A stretch of 43,976 nt of DNA from Desulfomonile tiedjei (GCA_016212935.1 JACRDE010000435.1:1-43976), one strand, 5' to 3'. Numbered from the stretch's first letter, positions 16,614 through 25,427 are shown. Notes: generated by a model not told the origin, from the sequence alone. Numbers and translations are program-made.

Positions 16614-17834
16614 GTGAGAAGATCATGCTTTTTCGCCGTGGTCTTGTTGTTAATGCCACTCCTTGCGTCAGGTGATACTGTGAAGATCGGTCTGGCACAC
16701 GTCTTTTCCGGCCCCATGGCAACATTCGGAGAAGTGGCCGAACAAGGGGTGCGGCTTGCAGTTAAGCGAATCAATGAACAAGGAGGGCTGCTCGGCCGTA
16801 ACGTGGAAGTGTTGAAGGCCGACACACAAGCGAAGCCTGAAGAAGGCCTGAAAGCAGTCGAGAAACTGGTTGCGGAAGACCGAGTCGACGCAATAGTGGG
16901 AATAGTCTCAAGCGCCGTAGCGCTTAAGGTGGCCTCTGAGATGGATCGGCTTGCAACGCCGCTGATCATTACTCATGCCATGGCTGACCCAGTTTGCGGC
17001 TCCAAATGCAGTCCATGGCTCTTTCGAATGACATGGTCGACGAGGGAGGCGTTGAAAGGCGCAGCCCTGCTAGCGAAATCGGAACTTACATCAAAAACGT
17101 GGACCACACTCGGCCCGGATTACGGGTTCGGTCAGGAATCATGGGATCTTTTTCAGAAGTACGTTAGCGAGCTTGGTCCGTACAAGTTTGTCGCCCCCAA
17201 CTTTTCTCCTGTCGCAACGAAGGATTGGAAGCCGTATATCGAGAAGATTAATGCCTCGAATGCCAAAGGCATCCTGGTCTCCTTGTGGGGAAACAACTTG
17301 CGGGACTTTGTCAAGCAAGCCAAGGCCGAGAACTTCTTCGATGGTAAGGAAGTGATCTGTCTAGTAGGTGGAGGAGTCGAAATCTTCTGGGCGTTGGGAT
17401 TTCTTGACACGCCTGTTGGCGTGTGGTTCGGCACACCCTATTGGGCGGAAGCCAGCGAAACGCCAGTCAATGTTGAATTCGTCCGCGAGTATACCAAACT
17501 CTCGGCATCGCAGATTCCTCCGTCATATTCGGCTTATACAGCCTACGCTTCGGTGATTATGTACGCCGAGGCCGTTAAGAAGGCTGGCACAGTGGACAAG
17601 AAATCTGTTGCCAAGGCCCTGGAGGAATTGCGAGTAGATCTGCCTGGGGGGGTTACCTCGTTCAGAGCGGCTGACCACCAAGCTGTGTTCCCAGTGGTGT
17701 TCGGCAAATCCTCCGAGCAACCCTCGAGCCTTGGAAAGCGATTCCGAAGCCTGGCGCCCTTGAAGATTTTCCGTGGGGAAGAACTCTTGCCTAAGCCAGA
17801 GGACACCGGTTGCGTCATGAGATCGTTGAACTAA
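16614..17834 (+). CDS. Periplasmic amino-acid-type ABC substrate-binding protein (LivK-like)
   Basis: 406 residues, a type I periplasmic binding protein of the branched-chain amino acid/amide family (Peripla_BP_6). A signal peptide (about 1-20) is followed by the typical opening VKIGLAHVFSGPMATFGE, the GV.LAV..IN..GG..GR core motif, and KPEEG and VDAIVGIVSS motifs. The longer open frame begins at 16485, but GTG 16614 is chosen because AAGGAGAG sits 5 nt upstream and the signal peptide starts right there. Permease and ATPase genes of the Liv type are absent nearby, so it is an orphan binding protein, either sharing a distant transporter or acting as a sensor. The ligand cannot be read from the sequence. 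Confidence 0.88.
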   Translation: MRRSCFFAVVLLLMPLLASGDTVKIGLAHVFSGPMATFGEVAEQGVRLAVKRINEQGGLLGRNVEVLKADTQAKPEEGLKAVEKLVAEDRVDAIVGIVSSAVALKVASEMDRLATPLIITHAMADPVCGSKCSPWLFRMTWSTREALKGAALLAKSELTSKTWTTLGPDYGFGQESWDLFQKYVSELGPYKFVAPNFSPVATKDWKPYIEKINASNAKGILVSLWGNNLRDFVKQAKAENFFDGKEVICLVGGGVEIFWALGFLDTPVGVWFGTPYWAEASETPVNVEFVREYTKLSASQIPPSYSAYTAYASVIMYAEAVKKAGTVDKKSVAKALEELRVDLPGGVTSFRAADHQAVFPVVFGKSSEQPSSLGKRFRSLAPLKIFRGEELLPKPEDTGCVMRSLN

Positions 17835-17908
17835 GAGGCTGGTGGAAATCCCGCGTCCCGCAGGACTTTTCCAAACTCGTGGCACGGTGAGTTATATAAT
17901 TCTCGTGG

Positions 17909-18919
17909 TCAATGCGCGGATGGGTGTTGATAGACAATGCCGGTGATCTTGTCTTTCGTGAAGTCAAAGAGGGTTTCCACGTCCGACCCTTGCATAATCT
18001 TGATTTGGGGTTCCTCAACAACCTTCCCGATAACCGACGCGTCTATTTTCCTTTCATGAAAGAGCCCTATTACTTGATCCGAGTTACCGGGAGGAACAGA
18101 CAAGACGAAGCCGAAGCTCTGAAAAGAAAATAGCCAGTCCGAGAAAGCTATTTCGGAGGGAGTCGGAATAGAATCGAGATGGATCTCAGCGCCTTTCCCT
18201 GAGTTCTCCATCATGATCGCAGCAGTACCCACAAGACCTGCATTGCTCACGTCTTTTGCTGCATTCGCCAAGTTTCTTTCTGAAATCAAGGGGAGGGTCT
18301 CCAGTCGGTGAATTAGCTCTTGGGGGCTCTTTCCGGAATTAGCATCCCAACTGGTCACTGAATGGCAGCCAGCCTTGCCGTTGAGGTCAACCGCAAGGAT
18401 CAGATTATCGCCTGCTTGAGCTGTGTAACCATGCAGCACTTTTTGCGCCCAGCCCAAAATGGCGACAGCCAATGCAGGAGCCTCGAGCGCCGCGTCCGGG
18501 TGCAGATGTCCGCCTAGCATAGGAACCTGCAGTTTTTCACAGCCTCTTCGGATGCCCTGGACTACCTTGCGACGATGATCGTCATCTCCGCTTGCCAGTA
18601 CGTTGACCATACCCAAAGGGCGGCCACCCATAGAATATATGTCGTTTACCGTTACCATTACTGAGGCCTTGCCGGCCGCGTAAGGTTCATTGATAAGAAG
18701 CTTGGGCATGATTCCATCAGCCGCAAGCAACAAGAAACCGTCTTTCCACGGAATCACCGCAGCGTCATCACCGAAATTAGGGGGCGCAAGCCCAGGCTGG
18801 CCTTTCAAGACCAATTCGGTGAAGACATCCTCGATTGGTTGTTTACGAAGAAGTCCGCTGTAATTGCGTATTTTTTCAGCAAGTAGGGTTATCGACGTTT
18901 TCATTGTCATGTGTTCCAT
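17909..18919 (-). CDS. AIR synthase-related protein (sll0787-like, PurM/SelD/HypE fold)
   Basis: 336 residues with the two-domain PurM-type fold. The N-terminal ATP-binding part contains NFGDDAAVIPW (about 48-58) and VTVNDIYSMGGRPLG (about 89-103), equivalent to the GDDAA and ND.. motifs of AIR synthases, HypE and ThiL. The C-terminal part carries the DVSNAGLVGTAA motif (about 224-235). It probably phosphorylates or activates a small substrate with ATP. The closest described context is the sll0787/MSMEG nitrilase-linked family, which co-occurs with the MSMEG_0568-type radical SAM and MSMEG_0567-type GNAT proteins, both present in the gene immediately upstream (21 nt away). It is last in a five-gene operon. 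The exact reaction is not known. Confidence 0.85.
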   Translation of the reverse strand: MEHMTMKTSITLLAEKIRNYSGLLRKQPIEDVFTELVLKGQPGLAPPNFGDDAAVIPWKDGFLLLAADGIMPKLLINEPYAAGKASVMVTVNDIYSMGGRPLGMVNVLASGDDDHRRKVVQGIRRGCEKLQVPMLGGHLHPDAALEAPALAVAILGWAQKVLHGYTAQAGDNLILAVDLNGKAGCHSVTSWDANSGKSPQELIHRLETLPLISERNLANAAKDVSNAGLVGTAAIMMENSGKGAEIHLDSIPTPSEIAFSDWLFSFQSFGFVLSVPPGNSDQVIGLFHERKIDASVIGKVVEEPQIKIMQGSDVETLFDFTKDKITGIVYQHPSAH

Positions 18920-18940
18920 ATTCCATTCGAGGTCAGTCGA

Positions 18941-20461
18941 TCAGATCTTGTTGAGATCCGCTTCCATCAGCCTATGAGCCTTACCATGGTACATCTCGAC
19001 GGGTCCTACGGCTTTCCAGCCGAGGAGTGAGAAATAACGCACATTCTGTTCCTGGATATGCGCGGTGAATCGTGTGCAACCGCGATTCTTTACATAGCGC
19101 ATCGCTTCCCGGACCAGCAACGTGCCTACATGATTGTCCCTGTGCTTCTTTCGGACTGCAAGCCTGCCCCCAACCCAGTGATTGAGGCCGTCATTTTCAG
19201 GAAAGACTCGTACAGTCCCAACAACCTGATTATCACATTTTACGATGATATGGGTGCTCAATGAATCATTCTCATCCAGGTCCGATGTATCAAAGAGACC
19301 CTGTTCCCTGACAAAAACATCTTTGCGGATTTCCAACGCGACGCTAAGTTCGTCCTCAGTTGTAGTCCGTCGGCAGATGAATTCTTTTCCCGCCTCCCGC
19401 TCATAAGCCTGCAAGGCTGAACATGCCCCACACTTGACACAACCCGCCAGAGATCTCGCTGCGGAAAGATCCCTTTTGCTCAAAATTCCGGCTATGGTGC
19501 TGTACAGACGCTTCATGGTCTCGTGGCTCGGGGTCCCGCAATCTTGCATCAATGAACCGGGTATTGGGCGGAATGGCACAACGAATGGATAAACGCCTCT
19601 ATCTGCAAGAAACTCGCTTCCCTTGACAACAGAGTCTTCCTGTTCCCCTAGCCCCACAAGCACAAAACTACTCACCTGATTAAAACCGAAAACGTCCACT
19701 GCCCAGTTCCAGGCTTTCTCATACCTTTCAATACCAGTAGCGCATTTTGCCGGAGCAAGTCTGGCCAGTACTCCCATGTCAAAACTTTCTATATGAATGC
19801 CTACTGTATCTACCCCAGCCTTTTTTAGCTCATAGAGCTTTCTTGCATCGTCAGGTGGAAGAAACTGAGCATGGATTGTAAGATCGCAGACTCGCTTGAT
19901 GGCCTTAGCGCAACTTCCAAGATAATCAATTTCTTTTCCTGACTGTAGAACCGCTCCAGTGGTTAGTACAACATGAGAGACCGAATCCAGTTCCATCGCT
20001 TTTCGGACCACTTCCGCTAATTGTGAAGGAGTCTTTAATCTTGTGGTCTGGGCAGTGGACAAGGACAACTCTATGCCGCAGAATTGACATCTCTTTTCAG
20101 AATTCCAATAGACACAAGTCTGACGGACCGTCGAGGCGACGCAATCCTTTCCGTGAAACAGGGCTATACTGGAATAAGGTACCTGATCTTTTGTGGAATA
20201 GTCATAGAACTTGGGCCTTGGCTTCATGGTTGCGGGCCAGATAAAATCTCCATCCTTGACGAGCCAGGATTCACCGTCAAGTGAACGCAGGGCATATGGG
20301 GATCTTGACACAAAGTTACCGCTGAAAGGCACGTGAGCAGGTATGCCATCGAGTATTATCGTGCCGCCTTCTGCCGGCCCTGCTCCGACCTTTCTATTTG
20401 GCGAGTCTATGGCGACCTGCACGCCGAGGCTTTGAATCTCGGTTATTGTATGCGCGAGCAT
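18941..20461 (-). CDS. Radical SAM protein fused to a GNAT acetyltransferase (MSMEG_0568/MSMEG_0567-like)
   Basis: 506 residues joining two activities usually encoded separately. Residues about 100-350 are a radical SAM domain. The cluster ligands are Cys116, Cys125 and Cys128, giving CX8CX2C rather than the common CX3CX2C. A second cysteine motif CVKCGAC (Cys341, 344, 347) lies at the domain end and could hold another cluster. Residues about 363-506 are a GNAT N-acetyltransferase domain (EIRKDVFVREQG, VGTVRVFP, GRLAVRKKHRDNHVGTLLV as acetyl-CoA loop). Both halves resemble families from the nitrilase-associated cluster described in cyanobacteria and mycobacteria. It lies 46 nt downstream of the transporter ATPase and upstream of the AIR-synthase-like gene, in one operon. 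The fused order suggests substrate channelling. Product unknown. Confidence 0.85.
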   Translation of the reverse strand: MLAHTITEIQSLGVQVAIDSPNRKVGAGPAEGGTIILDGIPAHVPFSGNFVSRSPYALRSLDGESWLVKDGDFIWPATMKPRPKFYDYSTKDQVPYSSIALFHGKDCVASTVRQTCVYWNSEKRCQFCGIELSLSTAQTTRLKTPSQLAEVVRKAMELDSVSHVVLTTGAVLQSGKEIDYLGSCAKAIKRVCDLTIHAQFLPPDDARKLYELKKAGVDTVGIHIESFDMGVLARLAPAKCATGIERYEKAWNWAVDVFGFNQVSSFVLVGLGEQEDSVVKGSEFLADRGVYPFVVPFRPIPGSLMQDCGTPSHETMKRLYSTIAGILSKRDLSAARSLAGCVKCGACSALQAYEREAGKEFICRRTTTEDELSVALEIRKDVFVREQGLFDTSDLDENDSLSTHIIVKCDNQVVGTVRVFPENDGLNHWVGGRLAVRKKHRDNHVGTLLVREAMRYVKNRGCTRFTAHIQEQNVRYFSLLGWKAVGPVEMYHGKAHRLMEADLNKI

Positions 20462-20507
20462 CCGTCCTTACCTCCGACTTCCGGAGAATCATCAAAGCGT
20501 AGGTTAC

Positions 20508-21293
20508 TCAGTTGGCCGCGGGAGAGGGACTAATCCTCTCCTGTCTGAGGATTCCAATCACTTCTCGTCTGATATCGTTGGACTCTTTGCTGGTGCGATC
20601 CCGCGGATGCGGAGCAATGAGTTCGAATATTCGCAATGATTTCGCCGGCCTCTTGGACAGAACAACAATCCGGTCACTCAAAAAGACCGCCTCGTCAACG
20701 TTGTGAGTAACGAACAGGATGGTGTCATTTCTTTCCCGACGGAGATCCATGAGAAATTCCTGCATGTCATTGCGGGTCTGGCTGTCCAAAGAGCCAAACG
20801 GCTCATCCATCAGAACCAATTTAGGATTCATAATGAGCGTGCGCGCTATCGCCACACGCTGCTGCATTCCTCCAGACAACTGACATGGATACCGATCTTC
20901 GAACCCTTGCATGCCAAACAAATGTATATACTTCTCTGCGATTGCTCGTCTTTCTTCCTTGCACATTCCCATGATCTCGAGTCCGAACTCGATATTCTCG
21001 CACATGGTTCTCCAAGGGAATAAAGCGTACTGCTGGAAGACTAATCCTACGTCATTCGTAGGCTTTACTATCTCTTGCCCGTCCAACAAGACTTTACCTT
21101 CGAACGACTTTTCCAATCCCGAAATGATCCTTAAAAGAGTGGATTTTCCACATCCACTGGGTCCGACTATGGAGACCAACTGACCTTGCTCTACCCGTAG
21201 ATTAACAGAAGAAATGGCAGGGATTTCCCTGCTCTGTTTTCCATCGGCGAAAGTCTTTCCGAGTCCAATTAATTCAAGATGCACTGTCCTCAA
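20508..21293 (-). CDS. ABC transporter ATPase, SsuB/TauB/NrtD type
   Basis: 261 residues with all ATPase motifs: Walker A GPSGCGKST (44-52), Q-loop FQQYALFPW (about 86-94), signature LSGGMQQR (139-146), Walker B LVLMDEPFGSLD (159-170) and H-loop His197. The sequence type is that of nitrate/sulfonate/taurine importers. The TTG start at 21293 lies 6 nt after the permease stop; an alternative GTG at 21284 is possible. It energises uptake together with the permease (21300) and binding protein (22058). Its placement before the radical SAM-GNAT gene suggests that the imported compound feeds that enzyme. Confidence 0.93.
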   Translation of the reverse strand: MRTVHLELIGLGKTFADGKQSREIPAISSVNLRVEQGQLVSIVGPSGCGKSTLLRIISGLEKSFEGKVLLDGQEIVKPTNDVGLVFQQYALFPWRTMCENIEFGLEIMGMCKEERRAIAEKYIHLFGMQGFEDRYPCQLSGGMQQRVAIARTLIMNPKLVLMDEPFGSLDSQTRNDMQEFLMDLRRERNDTILFVTHNVDEAVFLSDRIVVLSKRPAKSLRIFELIAPHPRDRTSKESNDIRREVIGILRQERISPSPAAN

Positions 21294-21299
21294 CTGCCT

Positions 21300-22049
21300 C
21301 TATACAGATGGTCTGATTTTGGATTCCCATGCTCTGAATAGCCAATCGATAATAAAACCAATCATGCCGATGATCAACATTCCCGCCAAAATCTGGTCAG
21401 GCTTTTGTATGTCACGAGCGGTCATAATCATGAAACCTAATCCGTACCCATCCTTGACACCGGAAAACTCTGCTGCGACCAAAGTCATCCAGGCGACCCC
21501 CATTCCGACTCGCATCCCTACAAAAATAGACGGCAACGAGCCTGGCAGCAGCACTTTGAAGAAAATGTCCTTTTGGGTAGCATTGAGTGTCCTGGCTGCA
21601 TCTATTAGGATCGGATTGACGGACAAAACGCCGGATGCGGTATTCAGGAGGAGAGGAAAAAATGCTCCAAGAAAAATAATGAATGCCGCTGATCTAATCC
21701 CTATTCCCAGCCACACTATGGCGATTGGAATCCATGCCAGGGGAGGAATTGGGCGGATGAGTTCGACAAATGGACTAAGCACTCTATGAAACAAGGGAAA
21801 CCATCCCATAAGTAGCCCTAAGGGGATGCCCAGAGCACATGCTATTGAGAAGCCCCAGCCTACGCGGTAGAGACTATACAGAATATGATTATGAAGCAGA
21901 TGACCTGGCGGCATTCCTGTAGTCAGGAGCGTCCCAAGGCCTTCCATGATCTCTATGGGTGACGGAAGAACGTAATTCGGGACCGTTCCAAGGAAACACA
22001 GAATTTGCCAAAAGCATAGCACAAGCAGAACCGGAAGGTATCGCCACAT
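21300..22049 (-). CDS. ABC transporter permease, SsuC/TauC type
   Basis: About 249 residues from ATG 22049, or 253 if the TTG at 22061, which overlaps the stop of the binding-protein gene, is used. About six membrane segments are visible. The cytoplasmic EAA-type loop DAARTLNATQKDIFFKVLLPGSLPSI (read as two short pieces, about 165-190) is the site that contacts the ATPase. Motifs such as RPIPPLAWIPIAIVWLG are typical of the sulfonate/taurine/nitrate family. It is the inner-membrane channel of the importer encoded by 20508-23026, and translation is coupled to the upstream gene. Confidence 0.92.
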   Translation of the reverse strand: MWRYLPVLLVLCFWQILCFLGTVPNYVLPSPIEIMEGLGTLLTTGMPPGHLLHNHILYSLYRVGWGFSIACALGIPLGLLMGWFPLFHRVLSPFVELIRPIPPLAWIPIAIVWLGIGIRSAAFIIFLGAFFPLLLNTASGVLSVNPILIDAARTLNATQKDIFFKVLLPGSLPSIFVGMRVGMGVAWMTLVAAEFSGVKDGYGLGFMIMTARDIQKPDQILAGMLIIGMIGFIIDWLFRAWESKIRPSV

Positions 22050-22057
22050 TACACATC

Positions 22058-23026
22058 TCAATTTCTCTTGGCGTCTCCAATGCCCGGGTACACGATCTTT
22101 TCCATGAAGGACTCGAGATCATTCACCTTGATGTAGCCAAGTCCATTGAGAAATTTAGCATATTCTCTGAGACCTTCAAGGTTAAGGCTTGAAATATATG
22201 TTACATTCTTCATTGCGTTTCTGATGGTTCCTTCATCCAGCCCCGTATACTTGATGGCGATCCGGACAGCTTCATCTTGTTTTTCATGGATGAAATCGAT
22301 CGATTTCTGATGGGCCTGAATTGCCTTCTTTACCATTGCGCCGTTTGTTTCCGCAAATCGCTTGTCTACAACCAACACGCAGCAGGGATGATTCCTCCAA
22401 ATATCACCTGAATAGACGAGCACTTTGCCGACCCCCATTCCTACCGCCTGTGCAGGATAAGGTTCCCACGCGACAAAGGCCTCTATCTGGTTTGTTCTCA
22501 AGGCGCCTGCCATTTCGGGTGGTTTGATCACTGTCACATTTGCTCGATTTCCGTCTGATCCAGGATCACCTAAAGCCTTTCGCAATAGAAAATCCTGAAC
22601 GGTAGAGTACCCTGGAACACCGATCTGTCTTCCTTTCAAGCCTGATATGTCCGTAATCTGGGAATTCTTTCCAACCACAATGGCTGAGCCTTCGGTGTTG
22701 ACTTGAGCCAGAATGGCCACTTTCACCGTGCCGTTGGCCACTGCGGTAACCGTGGGCGCTTCCCCGACATAGGCCATATCAATGGCCCCGGCGGAAAAAG
22801 CGCTCATGACCTCGGGTCCGGACCGGAAAATCCCTTCTATCTGAACCTTGAGGCCCTCTTCGTTGAAAAATCCCCTATCCATTGCGACCCAGAGAGGAAG
22901 ATGATGAATGTCATTTTGCAGGTACGCCATTCGTATAGGCTGAACTAACGTATCTTGTGAGTTAGCCGTTCCAACCAGGAGTAGACCGAAGCAGAAAGAA
23001 AAAACAGCAAGTGCAACTCTCTTCAT
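22058..23026 (-). CDS. ABC transporter substrate-binding protein, NMT1/SsuA type
   Basis: 322 residues. A signal peptide (about 1-23, ending TANSQ) is followed by an NMT1/OpuAC-like binding domain with the typical LPLWVAMDRGFFNEEGL motif (about 43-59), MAYVGEAPTV, and GLKGRQIGVPGYSTVQDF. This family binds sulfonates, taurine, nitrate, thiamine precursors or other small organics, and the ligand is not readable. The start is supported by GAGAAGGAATACC before ATG 23026. It is the first gene of the five-gene operon, directly downstream of repeat copy D, so its promoter must lie in or next to that repeat. Confidence 0.92.
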   Translation of the reverse strand: MKRVALAVFSFCFGLLLVGTANSQDTLVQPIRMAYLQNDIHHLPLWVAMDRGFFNEEGLKVQIEGIFRSGPEVMSAFSAGAIDMAYVGEAPTVTAVANGTVKVAILAQVNTEGSAIVVGKNSQITDISGLKGRQIGVPGYSTVQDFLLRKALGDPGSDGNRANVTVIKPPEMAGALRTNQIEAFVAWEPYPAQAVGMGVGKVLVYSGDIWRNHPCCVLVVDKRFAETNGAMVKKAIQAHQKSIDFIHEKQDEAVRIAIKYTGLDEGTIRNAMKNVTYISSLNLEGLREYAKFLNGLGYIKVNDLESFMEKIVYPGIGDAKRN

Positions 23027-23077
23027 GGTATTCCTTCTCTAGTCCATCGCTTTCATCGAATGTGCCGTGGCATGGCG

Positions 23078-23305
23078 TAAGACCAATGCGCTTTCAAAGC
23101 AGTAAGATCTGGGGAACCTTTTTTGTAAAAAAGGTTCCCCAGACCCTTCCAAAAAACTTTTGACACTTGCCTGAATCCTATTTTTTCCGACGGAAAAATG
23201 AGGATTCAGGCAAATTACTAAAAGTTCTTGGGATGGGATTCGGGGAAACACTTTTTGCAAGAAGTGTTTCCCCGATTTTCCTTCCTTGATTGCGAATTCG
23301 TATAA
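23078..23305 (+). repeat. MITE-like nested-palindrome repeat, complete long form (copy D)
   Basis: This is the best preserved copy. The left end ACCAATGCGCTTTCAAAGC and right end GATTGCGAATTCGTATAA are imperfect terminal inverted repeats of each other. Hairpin 1 (23108-23143) is a perfect 17-bp stem with a 2-nt loop. Hairpin 2 (23167-23213) pairs TTGCCTGAATCCT with AGGATTCAGGCAA. Hairpin 3 (23241-23274) pairs CGGGGAAACACTT with AAGTGTTTCCCCG. The arms between hairpins also pair, so the whole element can fold as one nested palindrome. It sits between the end of the redox operon and the start of the transporter operon, where it could terminate the first and lie within the promoter of the second. 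Confidence 0.85.
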
Positions 23306-23310
23306 TGCCA

Positions 23311-24036
23311 TCAATTAGAGGCGTATCGTGTGACCTCATAATAGCGGTTTGTTATGAGCCCTGCGAACAACACTGCCCCAGGACAAGGCACAACGAGTTT
23401 TTTGCTGAATGAGCTCCCGATGATGTTGTACCATTCCATGCAGGCAGAGCAGACATGGGACGTCTTACAAATCGAGTAAGGGATGCGCTCTTCTCCCTCA
23501 AGAGTAAAATAAGCAGGTTCTATGAAGTTCGCATGATTTGCGCAGTGTGACACGAACAACTCTTCGAATTTCACCCCTCTCAACCCCATTACATTTAGCC
23601 AGCGCTCTTTCTCTCGTGCTTCCTGCGAATCTATGTTGTTCCACTCATCGGGCCTCGCGTTCCTGTAACTAAGTCTTTCAATCAGTCGAGCCTTTTCCTC
23701 TGTCGATGGAAACGATGACGGTTTGAATGCACTTTGGCGTATGACGACCTCAAAGCGCATTTCATAGTCCTTGAGATCAAAGGAACTCACCAGCAGTATT
23801 TTGCCGAAGTGAGCGGATGTACGGTACCATGAGAACTGTCTTTTGCAGAGCTCGAAGCGCCCCCATGTTTCCGGTAATATATAACCCGCTTCCACGCGTT
23901 TTGACAATGGAGCGCAAACCGCCTTCCTGGTTTCATTCACAGGGACTCCGTGAGCTTCGATCTTGGCCTTCACATCATCAAATAAGGACTCTTCAAGCCA
24001 GTAGACAAATTTCTGATAGTCATGGCCGCCAGTCAT
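23311..24036 (-). CDS. Conserved-looking soluble protein of unknown function, last gene of the redox operon
   Basis: 241 residues, not recognised. No signal peptide or membrane segment is visible. It has scattered cysteines, including a CSACMEWY motif (about 197-204) with CKTSHVC just before it, CPGA, and SHCANHANF, which could bind a metal or cluster or take part in thiol chemistry. Many Tyr/Trp/Phe residues suggest a compact fold. The start has GAGGAAAG upstream. It lies 34 nt after the HdrD-like gene and ends at the edge of repeat copy D. The context suggests a role in assembly or as a soluble partner of the redox complex, but that is guesswork. Confidence 0.75.
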   Translation of the reverse strand: MTGGHDYQKFVYWLEESLFDDVKAKIEAHGVPVNETRKAVCAPLSKRVEAGYILPETWGRFELCKRQFSWYRTSAHFGKILLVSSFDLKDYEMRFEVVIRQSAFKPSSFPSTEEKARLIERLSYRNARPDEWNNIDSQEAREKERWLNVMGLRGVKFEELFVSHCANHANFIEPAYFTLEGEERIPYSICKTSHVCSACMEWYNIIGSSFSKKLVVPCPGAVLFAGLITNRYYEVTRYASN

Positions 24037-24070
24037 TACGGTCTTTCCTCAGGACGACACTTTCGGTGAA

Positions 24071-25405
24071 TCATTCCTCTTTTTTCAAAGCGCTTCTCAC
24101 CAGATGAGTCATATCTCTCATTACCAAGGGTGAACTCAAAGCGCCGATGCCGACTTGAAGACCCGCATAGCAGAAAGGACACGCGCTGACCAATTCACTC
24201 GCCCCTGTCTGTTCTGCCTCTCTGATCCGTGCCTGCGCCATTTTGTTCTGCAGGTCGGGGAACCCGGCCTTGACACCTCCACCCGCACCGCAGCATCTGG
24301 AATACGGGCCATGTCGGGGCATTTCGACGAGTTCCAGGCCTGGAATCGCCTGAATGACGGCCCTGGGCTCATCAAATATTCCCGAGGCTCTACCCAGGTG
24401 ACACGGGTCATGATAGGTTATCACTTTTTCAACGGGAACCTCGAATTTAAGTTTCTTTTGCTCGATCAGCCTGTGCAGAAATTCAACCGTGTGTAACACT
24501 TCAAAATTTAACTTGCCGACTTTTGGATAGTCTTCTTTTATGGTCTTGAAACATCCCGAGCACGAGGTAACAAGAGTATCAATGGAGAGGCCGTTGAGAA
24601 GCTTGATATTGTCAGAAGCAATTCGCTCATATTCTGGATCTCCCATCCTAAGAAGAACACTTCCGCAGCATTTCTCGCTCTCTCCCAGGCAGGCGTAGTC
24701 GATGCCCAGGACGTTCAAAACGTTAACGGTATCGATCGCGATCTGACGGATATTTAGATCATAAACGGCTGTACAGCCGAAAAAAAGAAGAAGCTTGCTC
24801 TTTGTTTTCTTTATGTCAGGCGGCAATTCGGGTATGAGATTGTCTTTTTTCGCGCGCCGCGCCCATTTCACTCTTCCTTGGCGGGGTTGCTGCCACGGGT
24901 TATCGTAAGATTTCACACTCTTGGCCAGCGTCTTTTGTGGCTCAAGGGGGCCATATCCTGCCGAAACCATCAGTTCACGGATGTTCTCCCAAAGATTGAC
25001 TGTATCTATATTTGCGGGACAGACAACCTGGCACTGCCCGCACGTCGAGCATTCGTACAGATTAAGAACGAAGCGACGGACATCATCCTCATTAATCTCA
25101 TGGAGCCTGAATATCTTTCTTATAAGCCACTTGGCCGGTTCAGGCATTTTCCCGTTTTTGACTATGGCATTGAGTAGACTTTGCTGGTTTTTTACAATGT
25201 GGAGAAAATCGAGAATCTTCTGACGCGGGAGAATATCTTCTCGGCCATCTTGGTCAAATACCGGACACCATCTCAAGCACTCTCCGCAACGGGTACAGGC
25301 GTCCAATTGAACCAGTCGCCTCATCTCCAGTCTGTCCAACGGGATGATGCGAGCCGGTACGACAGTATTTTCAGAAGTCATCTCGGTGGAATTCGTTTCT
25401 TCCAT
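24071..25405 (-). CDS. HdrD/DsrK-like iron-sulfur protein
   Basis: 444 residues. Two N-terminal 4Fe-4S motifs are complete: CTRCGECLRWCP (about 35-46) and CSTCGQCQVVCP (about 114-125). Two C-terminal CCG (cysteine-rich) domains follow, the first with FFGCTA...CCGSVLLRMGD and the second with YHDPCHLGR...CCGAGGG...SACPFC. This layout is that of heterodisulfide reductase HdrD, DsrK, TmcB/HmcF and GlcF, where CCG domains bind a catalytic or electron-exit 4Fe-4S cluster. It lies 22 nt after the NarI-like cytochrome gene, exactly the DsrMK/HdrED pairing, so it probably sits at the cytoplasmic face of that membrane complex. The partner thiol substrate is unknown. Confidence 0.9.
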   Translation of the reverse strand: MEETNSTEMTSENTVVPARIIPLDRLEMRRLVQLDACTRCGECLRWCPVFDQDGREDILPRQKILDFLHIVKNQQSLLNAIVKNGKMPEPAKWLIRKIFRLHEINEDDVRRFVLNLYECSTCGQCQVVCPANIDTVNLWENIRELMVSAGYGPLEPQKTLAKSVKSYDNPWQQPRQGRVKWARRAKKDNLIPELPPDIKKTKSKLLLFFGCTAVYDLNIRQIAIDTVNVLNVLGIDYACLGESEKCCGSVLLRMGDPEYERIASDNIKLLNGLSIDTLVTSCSGCFKTIKEDYPKVGKLNFEVLHTVEFLHRLIEQKKLKFEVPVEKVITYHDPCHLGRASGIFDEPRAVIQAIPGLELVEMPRHGPYSRCCGAGGGVKAGFPDLQNKMAQARIREAEQTGASELVSACPFCYAGLQVGIGALSSPLVMRDMTHLVRSALKKEE

Positions 25406-25427
25406 GGTACGTGCTCTTTCTTTCCGC

